From Sphingomonas echinoides ATCC 14820 (GTDB lineage: Bacteria > Pseudomonadota > Alphaproteobacteria > Sphingomonadales > Sphingomonadaceae), in contig NZ_JH584235.1 of the NCBI RefSeq assembly GCF_000241465.1, positions 3,478,847-3,542,846 of the forward strand: a DNA stretch of 64,000 bases. The letters are read 5' to 3'. This document shows positions 18,305 to 26,142 of the stretch, piece after piece. Position 1 is the stretch's first letter; each line of letters begins with the position of its first letter. A model generated the notes under the pieces. It saw only the letters and a program-made list of their open reading frames with translations. It had not been told where the DNA came from and searched no databases. The translations under genes were made by a program, and so were the position numbers.

Positions 18305-19603
18305 ATGAAACGCCTTAACATTTTCACCGCCGGAGTGGCATCGCTGGCGGGCCTCCTTTTCGGTTTTGACACAGCCGTGATCTCGGGCGTCACCACCGCG
18401 CTCCGCAAGGTGTTCGAACTGAGCGACGCCGGGTTGGGGCTTACCGTCGCGGTCGCGCTTCTCGGTACCTGCGTCGGCGCGCTGGGTGCCGGGCTCGTCG
18501 GCAACCGGCTCGGCGGGCGCGATACGCTCAAGATGGTCGGTTTCCTCTTCGCGCTGGCGTCAATCGGCTGCGCCTTCGCGCCCGACATCTACGTCTTTGG
18601 TGTTTCACGGCTGGCGCTCGGCGTCGCGGTAGGCGGCGCGTCGGTGCTGGCACCCGTCTATATTTCCGAAATCGTCCCCGCGCGGCACCGCGGCTTCATG
18701 GTCGGCCTGTTCCAGTTCAACATCGTTCTGGGAATTCTGCTCGCCTATCTCAGCAACTTCCTTGTGGGGCAGCTTGTAGGCGGGATCGACGTTTGGCGTT
18801 GGAAAGTCGGCGTGGCTGCGGTCCCCTCGATCTTCTTCTTCGCGATGCTGTTCGCGATCCCGCAAAGCGCGCGCTGGTTGGTGTCGAAAGGCCGTATCGC
18901 CGAGGCCGAGGCCAGCCTGCGCCGCGTCGGTGCGCATGAAACGCTCTCCGAGATCAGCGCTCCAGAGGAAGGGCAGGGCCGCCTGAACTGGCGGCTGCAC
19001 AAGAAGCCGATCGTTCTGGCGGTGTCGCTGGCGTTCCTGAATCAGTTCACCGGTATCAACGCCATCCTCTACTATCTCAACGACATCTTTGCGAGCGCCG
19101 GCTTCGGCAACGTGTCGGGGGACCTGCAGGCGGTAGCGGTCGGCCTCGCCAACCTGCTCGCGACACTGGTTGGCATGACCTTGATCGATCGGCTTGGACG
19201 CAAGACGCTGCTGGTTACGGGCGCGTGCGTCATGGCGATCGCCCTGGCCGGCGTGGCGCTGGTAATGGGCAGCGGCCAGGGTTCGCAGTATCTGCTCGCC
19301 TTGCTCGTCGTGTACATCCTCGCCTTCGCCTCTTCGCAGGGCGCGGTCATCTGGGTCTATCTGTCCGAGATCTTCCCGACCTCGGTCCGCTCGACCGGTC
19401 AAAGCATGGGCAGCGCGACTCACTGGATCGTCAATTTCGCGATCACGCTGCTATTTCCGATCATTGCGGCACATGCGCGGGGCCTGCCCTTCGCGGTGTT
19501 CGCGGTCATCACGTTGGCTGGGGCCTTCGCGGTCGCCCGCTTTTTCCCCGAAACCAAAGGTACGTCGCTGGAAACGCTGGCCGGCACCATCGGCCATCAC
19601 TGA
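18305..19603 (+). CDS. Sugar-porter MFS transporter
   Basis: A 432-residue inner-membrane sugar:proton symporter with 12 membrane segments. Family signatures are clear: GLLFGFDTAVISG near residue 17, the PQSARWLVSKGR segment after helix 6, DRLGRKTLL after helix 8, and the C-terminal PETKGTSLE. These place it with the XylE/GalP/mammalian GLUT group. I chose the ATG at 18305 because TAGGAGGGG precedes it and the protein then starts exactly at helix 1. The GH130 gene follows 11 bases later. Together they import and break down a sugar that enters through the TonB receptor. Confidence 0.94.
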   Translation: MKRLNIFTAGVASLAGLLFGFDTAVISGVTTALRKVFELSDAGLGLTVAVALLGTCVGALGAGLVGNRLGGRDTLKMVGFLFALASIGCAFAPDIYVFGVSRLALGVAVGGASVLAPVYISEIVPARHRGFMVGLFQFNIVLGILLAYLSNFLVGQLVGGIDVWRWKVGVAAVPSIFFFAMLFAIPQSARWLVSKGRIAEAEASLRRVGAHETLSEISAPEEGQGRLNWRLHKKPIVLAVSLAFLNQFTGINAILYYLNDIFASAGFGNVSGDLQAVAVGLANLLATLVGMTLIDRLGRKTLLVTGACVMAIALAGVALVMGSGQGSQYLLALLVVYILAFASSQGAVIWVYLSEIFPTSVRSTGQSMGSATHWIVNFAITLLFPIIAAHARGLPFAVFAVITLAGAFAVARFFPETKGTSLETLAGTIGHH

Positions 19604-19614
19604 GGAAATCTGAG

Positions 19615-20805
19615 ATGTCGCAATTCCGTCTTAACCGCGCCGAGTTTCTCCGGGGCCTGGGTGCCAGTGCGGCGCTGGCGGTCGCGCCGGGCGCATGGGC
19701 GAGCGCGCGCCCTGCAAGAACTGGGGCTATCCACACTGATCGTGCCGAGTGGCATCTCGGACCCTTCTTGCGGTCTGCGACCACGCCCGTGCTCAAGCCC
19801 GACCCGAACGCCGTCTTCGACGACCCGATGCACAAACGTCCCGACGCTTGGATGTCAGCCCACACCTTCAACCCCGCATCGGTCGTGCGCGACGGCAAGA
19901 TGGTCGTCCTGTTCCGTGCGGAAGACCGCCCGGACGAAAAGATGATCGGCTTCCACACGTCGCGCCTGGGCTATGCGTCTTCCGACGACGGCCTGCACTT
20001 CACCTATCGTCCGACGCCGGTGCTTTATCCCGACAAGGACGACCAGCAGCACGCCGAATGGGATGGCGGGTGCGAAGATCCGCGTCTGTGCGAGGGGCCG
20101 GACGGAACCTATTACGTCACTTACACGCAGTGGAACCACGACCGCACGCGATTGGGCATCGCCTCGTCGCGCGACCTGATCCATTGGCAGAAGCACGGGT
20201 CGGCGTTCGCTGGCACTGCGTTCGAGAACCTCTCGACCAAATCGGCCGCGATCATCCAGCGGATCGACGGCGGGCGTATGAAGGCCGCGTTGATCAACGG
20301 CGCATATTGGATGGTGTTCGGCGAGGGGTTGATCCACATCGCCAGGTCGACCGATCTGATCCATTGGTCACCGGTCGTCCTGCCCAATGGCGAGCCAATG
20401 GTGCTGATGGCGGCGCGACCGTCGCTCTTCGACAGCGAGCTTCCCGAAGTCGGTCCGCCGCCGCTCGTGACCGAGCGCGGCATCGTTATGCTCTACAATG
20501 GCAAGAATTCCGAGAATGACGCGTATCGCGATCGCTCAATCGGTCCGGGCGCGTATTCCGGCGGCCAGGCTTTGCTGGATCTGCGCGACCCGACCAAGCT
20601 GCTGGCGCGCAGCACCGTCCCGTTCATCAAACCGGAATTACCTTGGGAGAAAAGCGGGCAGTATCAGGCGGGTACGACCTTTCTGGAAGGGCTGAGCTAT
20701 TTCAAAGGACGCTTCTATCTCTATTACGGCACCGCCGACACCTATGTCGGCGTGGCGGTAGCGCCCGCGCCTGCCTGGGTGACGCGTAGCGCAGCGGAGC
20801 GCTGA
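19615..20805 (+). CDS. GH130-like glycosidase/phosphorylase, exported
   Basis: A 396-residue five-bladed beta-propeller protein. The GH130 hallmark EDPR is present in GGCEDPRLCEG (about residues 152-162). Propeller repeats are visible in GYASSDDGLHF, GIASSRDLIHW and HIARSTDLIHW. GH130 enzymes act on beta-mannosides, either by phosphorolysis or by hydrolysis. The N-terminus has a leader (RAEFLRGLGASAALAVAPGA) that suggests export, by Tat or Sec. Export favours a hydrolase, since phosphorylases work in the cytosol. It is the last intact gene of the sugar locus. The exact substrate linkage is an inference from the family. Confidence 0.85.
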   Translation: MSQFRLNRAEFLRGLGASAALAVAPGAWASARPARTGAIHTDRAEWHLGPFLRSATTPVLKPDPNAVFDDPMHKRPDAWMSAHTFNPASVVRDGKMVVLFRAEDRPDEKMIGFHTSRLGYASSDDGLHFTYRPTPVLYPDKDDQQHAEWDGGCEDPRLCEGPDGTYYVTYTQWNHDRTRLGIASSRDLIHWQKHGSAFAGTAFENLSTKSAAIIQRIDGGRMKAALINGAYWMVFGEGLIHIARSTDLIHWSPVVLPNGEPMVLMAARPSLFDSELPEVGPPPLVTERGIVMLYNGKNSENDAYRDRSIGPGAYSGGQALLDLRDPTKLLARSTVPFIKPELPWEKSGQYQAGTTFLEGLSYFKGRFYLYYGTADTYVGVAVAPAPAWVTRSAAER

Positions 20806-20935
20806 CAGGGTGACGCATCTGGCGATGGCGGCGCGTCGGCCAGCACGGCGGACGTCTTCGCGACGGAAAGCCGGCTCCGACGCGCAAGATGCGGAATCGG
20901 CTTAACAGGGTTGATGGTCGCAAAGGGCGGCTGGG

Positions 20936-21169
20936 TCATTGCGACCGGGTGCTCGCGTATGGCCTATCTGCAGCTCCAGCCGCCCATACCGTGTTCGGCA
21001 TCGATTGCAGCGTGAACCGCAATTCGCCACCCGCCATGATTGGATCGTGCCGCACATATGCGTGAGTCACGGGCCCGCCATTCAGGCTGACGGATGCGAC
21101 ATAAAGGCCGCGTGCATCCCACAGGATTTTCCAGCCAGGTTGTTCATTGATCCATCCCCAGAGGAACAA
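20936..21169 (-). pseudogene. Remnant of a GH92 alpha-mannosidase C-terminus
   Basis: A minus-strand frame of 77 residues starting right after an in-frame stop. It contains LYVASVSLNGGPVTHAYVRH followed by DPIMAGGELRFTL and MPNTVWA. This matches the conserved C-terminal end of GH92 exo-alpha-mannosidases (a strand with NG, then H-D-x-I-M-x-G-G-x-L-x-F and P-N-x-x-W). A full GH92 protein is about 750 residues; the rest is missing, as no related sequence follows upstream in any frame. It lies beside the intact mannoside genes on the opposite strand. I recognised it by motif only. Confidence 0.65.
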
Positions 21170-21226
21170 CGCGCGATAGTGTCAACACAGAAAACACAGG
21201 AACATAGCAAGCCACGCGTTCACTCT

Positions 21227-21255
21227 TTGTAAGTGTCACCGTAGGGGCATATTGA
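21227..21255 (+). promoter_or_regulatory. Candidate promoter of the MNIO operon
   Basis: TTGTAA at 21227-21232 and TATTGA at 21250-21255 are separated by 17 bases, a fair sigma-70 match. It would leave a leader of about 170 bases before the first gene at 21431. The rest of the gap between 21170 and 21430 is comparatively AT-rich and shows no other gene or RNA that I can recognise. Confidence 0.3.
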
Positions 21256-21430
21256 TCAGCAATGCGAGGGGTTCTCCCGCAAATGAAGTAATGACGTTAG
21301 AAAACGTCTGCGGTCAGATTTTTTCGTTGTCCTCCGCGAACTGGACTAATACACATAGGCACCAGCGGGGGTTGGCGTCCGTATTTTTTGTTCCCCGGTT
21401 CCAAAATCGTTCGGACCTGAGGGGGCTCCA

Positions 21431-23068
21431 ATGGATTTGCCTGATCCCGTGACGCCGCTTACGCCTGCCGAACAGGCGTTCGTCGCGACGCTCAACACTA
21501 CATGGACGCGCGATCAGGTGCTCACGCGCCTAAAGGCCGACCTGCAGACGGCGGTCGAGATCGAACTCGCGACGATCCCGATCTATCTTTACACTTATTA
21601 CTCGCTCGTCCGGAACAATGAGAGCGGCGAGACGATCAGCGACGCCCAGCTCTATGCCAATAAGGCAGGCGGCATCATCATGAGTGTGGCGGTGGAGGAG
21701 ATGCTCCATATGTCGCTCTCATCGAACATCCTGTGGTCGATGGGCGTGATGCCGCAGCTTTATGGAAAGGCACCGGGTGCCTATCCGACCGGGCTGCCCT
21801 ATCATAATCCGCAAGGACCGGCGGGCCCGGACGGCAAGACTGCGGTACAAATCCCGCTCGGGAAACTGAGCTTCGAGCAGCTCTGGCACTTCCTCCAGAT
21901 CGAATATCCCGAGCAATGGAACGCCCCGCCGCAGGACAGCAATTGGGATACGATCGGGCAATTCTATTCGTACATCCGCTGTCTGCTGAGCACCCAGTTC
22001 CTCGAAGATTCGGACTTTCAACGTGGGTCGGTGACCCATGCGATCCAGCCCTATAATTACTCGCCCAACAACGTCGACACCGTCTATCCCTCGGCCGGGT
22101 TCGATCCATGGAAGCCTGCGCCGCCAGCGGCGGTGAGCTGGGCCGATCCGGTACAGGGGGCGGCAGCGGCGGCAGTCTATCCCGACGCGGACGACAGCCA
22201 TGCGGGGGCGACCCAATTGGTCGCGATTCGTTCGATCCGGGACGCCGCGACCGCGATCGACACGATTTGCGATCAGGGCGAGGGCGTGCCGATCCAGCCT
22301 GTCGGCCCGAGCGCCTATGACGACCCGTCCAAGTCCGAGGAATCGCACTATGTGAAGTTCCTGACGCTGCAGGCACAGTTCGCCGACTATGCCGGTACTG
22401 GAGAAGTGCGCCCGGCCCAGCCGCCTGCGCCGGCGGAGGTGATCCAGCCCGCCGTCACCAGCCAGGCGCTGCTCGATGCGGGCGTGCTGGTAAACATGCC
22501 CGAAAGCCCGCTCGCGGCGAGCTACCCCGAACATTATGTCGACATCGCCAATTTCTGCAGCGCCTGCTTCCAGTACATGCTGGTGATGACCGAGACGATC
22601 TATCTCGTGCCGCCCGAGCAGCAGAAAGTCTTCTTCAACGAAGGGCTGCACCGCTCGATGATCTGGGTGCTCGATAAATATATCCGCACGATCCGCCAGA
22701 TTCCGATCCCGACCGGAGACTATGCGGGCATGATGATGGGCCCTACCTTCGAGCATGTTTCTCTTGGCGACCAAAAAATCTCGTTCCAGGGGCTGACGGA
22801 CTTTGGCAACAAGGCGATTGCGGCCGCCAACGCGTTGATCGCGCGGTGTGACGTCAGTGAGGTGGTCGAGCATGTCCAGACGCTGTTCGCGCCCGGTGCC
22901 AACACCGCCAAGGCAATGAAGATCGAGAAGGCCGATAATGACCTGATCGGCGTGCTGAAGAACGTCATTTATTATGTCGGCGTCGCCATCTCCAAGACCG
23001 GCACCAACAACGTACCGATGCACTTGCCCGATGTTGGCCCGTATTGGACCGCCGCCCAGAACCAATGA
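21431..23068 (+). CDS. Ferritin-like VioB/RebD-type domain protein
   Basis: A 545-residue soluble protein without a signal peptide. Its N-terminal third is a ferritin-like domain of the type found in VioB and RebD, which couple indole-3-pyruvate imines. The first iron-ligand helix is AVEIELATIPIYLYTYYS (Glu45 is the likely ligand), and the second is VAVEEMLHMSL with the E-x-x-H pair Glu90/His93. A further helical segment with MTETIYL and HRSMIWVLDKYI lies near residues 390-425. The start is preceded by GAGGGGG. It is the first gene of a four-gene operon with a Cys-rich protein and a DUF692 iron oxidase. Its reaction is unknown; oxidative or coupling chemistry on the Cys-rich product is an inference. 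Confidence 0.8.
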   Translation: MDLPDPVTPLTPAEQAFVATLNTTWTRDQVLTRLKADLQTAVEIELATIPIYLYTYYSLVRNNESGETISDAQLYANKAGGIIMSVAVEEMLHMSLSSNILWSMGVMPQLYGKAPGAYPTGLPYHNPQGPAGPDGKTAVQIPLGKLSFEQLWHFLQIEYPEQWNAPPQDSNWDTIGQFYSYIRCLLSTQFLEDSDFQRGSVTHAIQPYNYSPNNVDTVYPSAGFDPWKPAPPAAVSWADPVQGAAAAAVYPDADDSHAGATQLVAIRSIRDAATAIDTICDQGEGVPIQPVGPSAYDDPSKSEESHYVKFLTLQAQFADYAGTGEVRPAQPPAPAEVIQPAVTSQALLDAGVLVNMPESPLAASYPEHYVDIANFCSACFQYMLVMTETIYLVPPEQQKVFFNEGLHRSMIWVLDKYIRTIRQIPIPTGDYAGMMMGPTFEHVSLGDQKISFQGLTDFGNKAIAAANALIARCDVSEVVEHVQTLFAPGANTAKAMKIEKADNDLIGVLKNVIYYVGVAISKTGTNNVPMHLPDVGPYWTAAQNQ

Positions 23069-23090
23069 TCGCCTGCGAGAGGAACGACCC

Positions 23091-23753
23091 ATGGCATCCT
23101 GCTCCACCCCGACCCCGTCGCCAGCCCCCGCGCCGGGCGTTCCCGTGCCGACGCCGTATCCCTATGCCGCCGAGCCCGCCTTTCCGGGCTATGGGGTGAT
23201 TGGCCCGCAGCCCGAGGGGTTGCCGCTCCACGCCTGTATGGGGCTGAACGCCTGCGCCGGGTCGGATCGCTTCGGCCTGTTCGGCGCGCCGGGACGCGAA
23301 CCCAATGCTTGTGCCGGGCAAGGTTATTGCTCGACCGGTGCCGATCATACCTGCCACGTCCAGAATGAGTGCAAGGGGCAGGGCGGCTGCGGCCTCTACG
23401 GCACCGGCGAGGAGATGAACAATCCCGGTGCCAATGCCTGCCGCTCGCAAGGATCGTGCGCGACGCCGATCAATGCCGAGCGGTTCAGCACCAACGGGCC
23501 CAACCAGGGGCAAAGCGTCTGGCTGCGGGCGCGTGCGGTGTTCGAGGCGAATTGGGAGGCGACGCGGCTGGAACTGCTCGCGACGCAGAAGGGTGGGGCC
23601 AGCCAGCCGCTGCCGGCGACGCTCGGGCCACCGCCGGCGGCCTTCGCGGGCACCGGGCCCAGCTATCTGTGGATTTCGGGCGATAACGATGCGCGCGGCA
23701 ACATGACCGCGTGTGGATCGAGCGGGATGAGCGGTGCCGGTGGCTGCAGCTGA
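23091..23753 (+). CDS. Cysteine-repeat protein, candidate MNIO substrate
   Basis: A 220-residue protein with 12 cysteines (4, 49, 55, 74, 80, 88, 94, 100, 117, 123, 208, 219). Nine of them form C-x5-C units at 49/55, 74/80, 88/94/100 and 117/123. Several share the pattern N-x-C-x-G/S-Q-G-x-C (NACAGQGYC, NECKGQGGC, NACRSQGSC). The N-terminus is Pro/Ala-rich with no Sec signal, lipobox or membrane segment. After the repeats comes a helix (SVWLRARAVFEANWEATRLE) and a Gly/Ser-rich tail ending in Cys. It begins 22 bases after the ferritin-like gene and overlaps the DUF692 gene by 20 bases. By position it is the likely peptide substrate, although it is much longer than a typical precursor. Confidence 0.85.
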   Translation: MASCSTPTPSPAPAPGVPVPTPYPYAAEPAFPGYGVIGPQPEGLPLHACMGLNACAGSDRFGLFGAPGREPNACAGQGYCSTGADHTCHVQNECKGQGGCGLYGTGEEMNNPGANACRSQGSCATPINAERFSTNGPNQGQSVWLRARAVFEANWEATRLELLATQKGGASQPLPATLGPPPAAFAGTGPSYLWISGDNDARGNMTACGSSGMSGAGGCS

Positions 23754-24687
23754 CGGCAAGCTGGCGGGCCTGCCCCGGCTTGGGCTGGGGCTGGGCCTGC
23801 GCAATGTGCATTTCGACGCGATCCTGTCGGGCGAACCGCAAGATCTGTGGTTTGAGGCGATTTCCGAGAATTTCATGGATTCGGGCGGTCGCCCGCGCGC
23901 GATCCTCCATGCGGTGGCCGAGCGCTATCCGGTCGTGCTCCACGGCGTCTCGCTGTCGATCGGCAGCACCGACCCGCTCGACCGCGCCTATCTCGCCTCG
24001 CTCAAGCGGCTGGCCCAAGACATTCGCCCGGCCTGGGTCAGCGACCATCTGTGCTGGACGGGCGTGAACGGGCACAATTCGCACGATCTGCTGCCGATGC
24101 CGCTCACCGAGGAGAGCCTGGCGCATGTCGCGGCGCGCGTCCGGCAGGTGCAGGAGCTGCTGGAGCGTCCGCTGATCCTCGAAAATCCCAGTTCCTATGT
24201 CCGCTTCGCGCAGTCGACGCTGAGCGAGCCCGATTTTCTGCGCGCGCTGGCGGAGGAAACCGGCTGCGGGCTGCTGCTCGACGTCAACAATGTCTATGTC
24301 AGCTGCTTCAACGCTGGCAGCGATCCGATCGCCTATCTCGATGCCTTTCCGTGCGAGCGCGTCGTCCAGATGCACCTCGCCGGGCATCAGGATTTCGGGA
24401 CCCATGTGATCGACACGCATGACCGCCCGGTGCGGGCTGAGGTTTGGGAGTTGTTCCGCATCGCCTGGGCGCGGACCGGCGGGGCCGCCACCTTGCTCGA
24501 ATGGGACGATCATATTCCCGGCTTCGACGACTGCCTCGCCGAGCTGCGCAAGGCGGAACGGTATATGGCGGGTGACACCGTGTCGTCCGGGGCGGCCGAG
24601 TGCGTGCGCGGCGGCGACGGGGTTTCCAACCCGGTCGGCTTCCTCATCCCTCGCGCGATGGCAAGCGTGATGGAGGATGCGGCGTGA
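23734..24687 (+). CDS. DUF692 multinuclear non-haem iron oxidase (MNIO)
   Basis: A 317-residue TIM-barrel enzyme of the MbnB/BufB/TglH group, which oxidises cysteines in peptides using two or three iron atoms. The conserved blocks are all visible: LWFEAISENFMD, VVLHGVSLSIGS, WVSDHLCW, LENPSSYVRFAQS, GCGLLLDVNNVYVS, VVQMHLAGH, DTHDRPV and TLLEWDDHIP. These contain the His, Glu, Asp and Asn residues that bind iron in characterised members. The segment after NNVYVS reads CFNAGSDP where many relatives have NHG. The start is a GTG at 23734 inside the end of the Cys-repeat gene. It overlaps its DUF2063 partner by four bases (GTGA). Confidence 0.93.
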   Translation: MPVAAADGKLAGLPRLGLGLGLRNVHFDAILSGEPQDLWFEAISENFMDSGGRPRAILHAVAERYPVVLHGVSLSIGSTDPLDRAYLASLKRLAQDIRPAWVSDHLCWTGVNGHNSHDLLPMPLTEESLAHVAARVRQVQELLERPLILENPSSYVRFAQSTLSEPDFLRALAEETGCGLLLDVNNVYVSCFNAGSDPIAYLDAFPCERVVQMHLAGHQDFGTHVIDTHDRPVRAEVWELFRIAWARTGGAATLLEWDDHIPGFDDCLAELRKAERYMAGDTVSSGAAECVRGGDGVSNPVGFLIPRAMASVMEDAA

Positions 24688-25493
24688 GCGTGCTGGCAGA
24701 CATGCAAAGCCGGATGCATGCCGCGCTGATCGACCCTCATGCCGATCCGGCGGCGCAGGCGCTGTTCGCGCACGACGGCAGGCTTGGTGCCGCGGGCGGA
24801 TTGGCGATCTACCAGCGCGGCTATTTCCTGCGCATCGCCGCGTGCATGCGCGAACAGTTTCCCGCGCTGTGCCATGCGCTTGGCCGGGCGCTGTTCGACG
24901 ATTTCGTCGCCGACTATATCCGCGACTGCCCGCCCGAGCGGCACACGCTCTACGATCTCGGCCGTCGCTTCGCGGACTGGATGGAGGCGCGCCGACCCGA
25001 TGGCGACGCGCCTGAGGCCTGGGTCGATTTCATGATCGATCTCGCCCGGTTCGAATATGCGGCGTTCACGATGTTCGATGCCGAGGGAAACGAAGGCAAT
25101 GTGTTTGCGACCAGCGACACCGCCGACAGCGCGCTGCGTCTTCAGCCTGCCTTTGCACTGGGGCGCTATCGCTTCCCGGTTGCCAGCTATTATCATGCGG
25201 TGCGCCGCGGCGAGGCACCGCTGTTGCCCGCGCCGGAGCCTTGCCATGTCGCCCTGGTGCGACGCGACTACATCACCCGCACCGTTCCGCTGAGCGCGCC
25301 ACATTATACCTTCCTTGCGGCGATGCTGGCCGGCAGCGATGTAGACGCGGCGTTGGCACGCATCTCGGCCCGCTTTGGAATCGATCCCATGATGGCAAGG
25401 GACATGTGGTGCGGCGCGGCGGGTAGCCGCGAACGCTGGATCGAATGGGGTCTCTTCGTCGCCGTCGATGCGGGACCGGTCAAAGATATTTAA
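24684..25493 (+). CDS. DUF2063 partner protein of the MNIO
   Basis: A 269-residue protein of the DUF2063 family (BufC-like, distantly related to MbnC). The N-terminal helical domain contains GLAIYQRGYFLRIAACMREQ followed by FPALCHALG, the family signature (about residues 34-62). A second domain carries FARFEY-like sequence (DLARFEYAAFTMF) and a C-terminal winged-helix-like part. In bufferin and methanobactin systems the partner binds the precursor and presents it to the iron oxidase. I chose the GTG at 24684, which overlaps the MNIO stop, so the pair is translationally coupled. It is the last gene of the operon. Confidence 0.9.
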   Translation: MSVLADMQSRMHAALIDPHADPAAQALFAHDGRLGAAGGLAIYQRGYFLRIAACMREQFPALCHALGRALFDDFVADYIRDCPPERHTLYDLGRRFADWMEARRPDGDAPEAWVDFMIDLARFEYAAFTMFDAEGNEGNVFATSDTADSALRLQPAFALGRYRFPVASYYHAVRRGEAPLLPAPEPCHVALVRRDYITRTVPLSAPHYTFLAAMLAGSDVDAALARISARFGIDPMMARDMWCGAAGSRERWIEWGLFVAVDAGPVKDI

Positions 25494-25622
25494 AACGGAG
25501 CGATGGAGCGGAGGTCGGCGCGAAATCGCAAATTGCGTCTCCAACGTCCGCCAGCCTGAGCCGTGCGCCTATCCAGCCTGGAACCTGTGCTTTGGCCGGG
25601 CTAGCATGCTACACCGCCTGCT

Positions 25623-25943
25623 ATGTCAAAATCTCAAAGCAATCGCGGCACCGTCGAGGTCGATGGCACTATCTATGATTGGCACCTCCAGCGTGAGCCG
25701 CATCAGGCGGATGACGAAGGTTGGAAGGGAATGACGATTGCCCTTCTCCAGCGCGATGCCAAACGCGCAGCATGGGTGCAATTCCCGCCGCCCAAGCGGC
25801 TCTTGAAGGGCTTGCCGCGCGGTCGTCTCCAACTCGATGACGCAACAATTTCGCGGTGCGTGCGCGCCGCCACGGCGGCCGGTTGGGAGCCGATGTCGCG
25901 GGGCAAACCGGTGGTGTTCACCGTCGATGCCGAAGGTAATTGA
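25623..25943 (+). CDS. Conserved-looking hypothetical protein, 106 residues
   Basis: A 106-residue soluble protein starting MSKSQSNRGTVEVDGTIYDW. It has a mostly beta N-terminal half, a PPPKRLLKGLPRGRLQLDD segment near residues 57-75, and an Arg-rich helix before a C-terminal VVFTVDAEGN. The composition is that of a genuine globular protein and the frame agrees with codon usage around it. No domain or catalytic motif is recognised. It follows the MNIO operon by 130 bases with no visible promoter. It is directly followed by an IS3 remnant. Confidence 0.6.
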   Translation: MSKSQSNRGTVEVDGTIYDWHLQREPHQADDEGWKGMTIALLQRDAKRAAWVQFPPPKRLLKGLPRGRLQLDDATISRCVRAATAAGWEPMSRGKPVVFTVDAEGN

Positions 25944-26142
25944 AGCGGCAGGCGATCGACGGCATGGTGGCGACCCTCTCGGGCGCGAGCGACGCGGCCA
26001 GGGTGGCAGGCGATATCGAGATCGCGAAGCCGCACGTGAAGATCGGGCAGTTGGTGGCGGAACGGGAATTCTTGTCGAAGGGGTTCGCGCGATGCGCGTC
26101 GCGCGGCGGCGACAGATGATCGAGCGGGGGGACACAAGGAAG
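25944..26142 (+). pseudogene. IS3-family transposase remnant (OrfA end, OrfB start)
   Basis: One frame reads KRQAIDGMVATLSGAS and then IEIAKPHVKIGQLVAEREFL and SKGFAR. This is the coiled-coil C-terminal end of an IS3-family OrfA. The next frame reads MRVARRRQMIERGDTRK, like the start of an IS3 OrfB. Both are cut short, the OrfA by loss of its N-terminal helix-turn-helix and the OrfB after about 20 residues. No terminal inverted repeats were seen. The remnant ends exactly where the duplicated EAL sequence begins. Confidence 0.65.
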
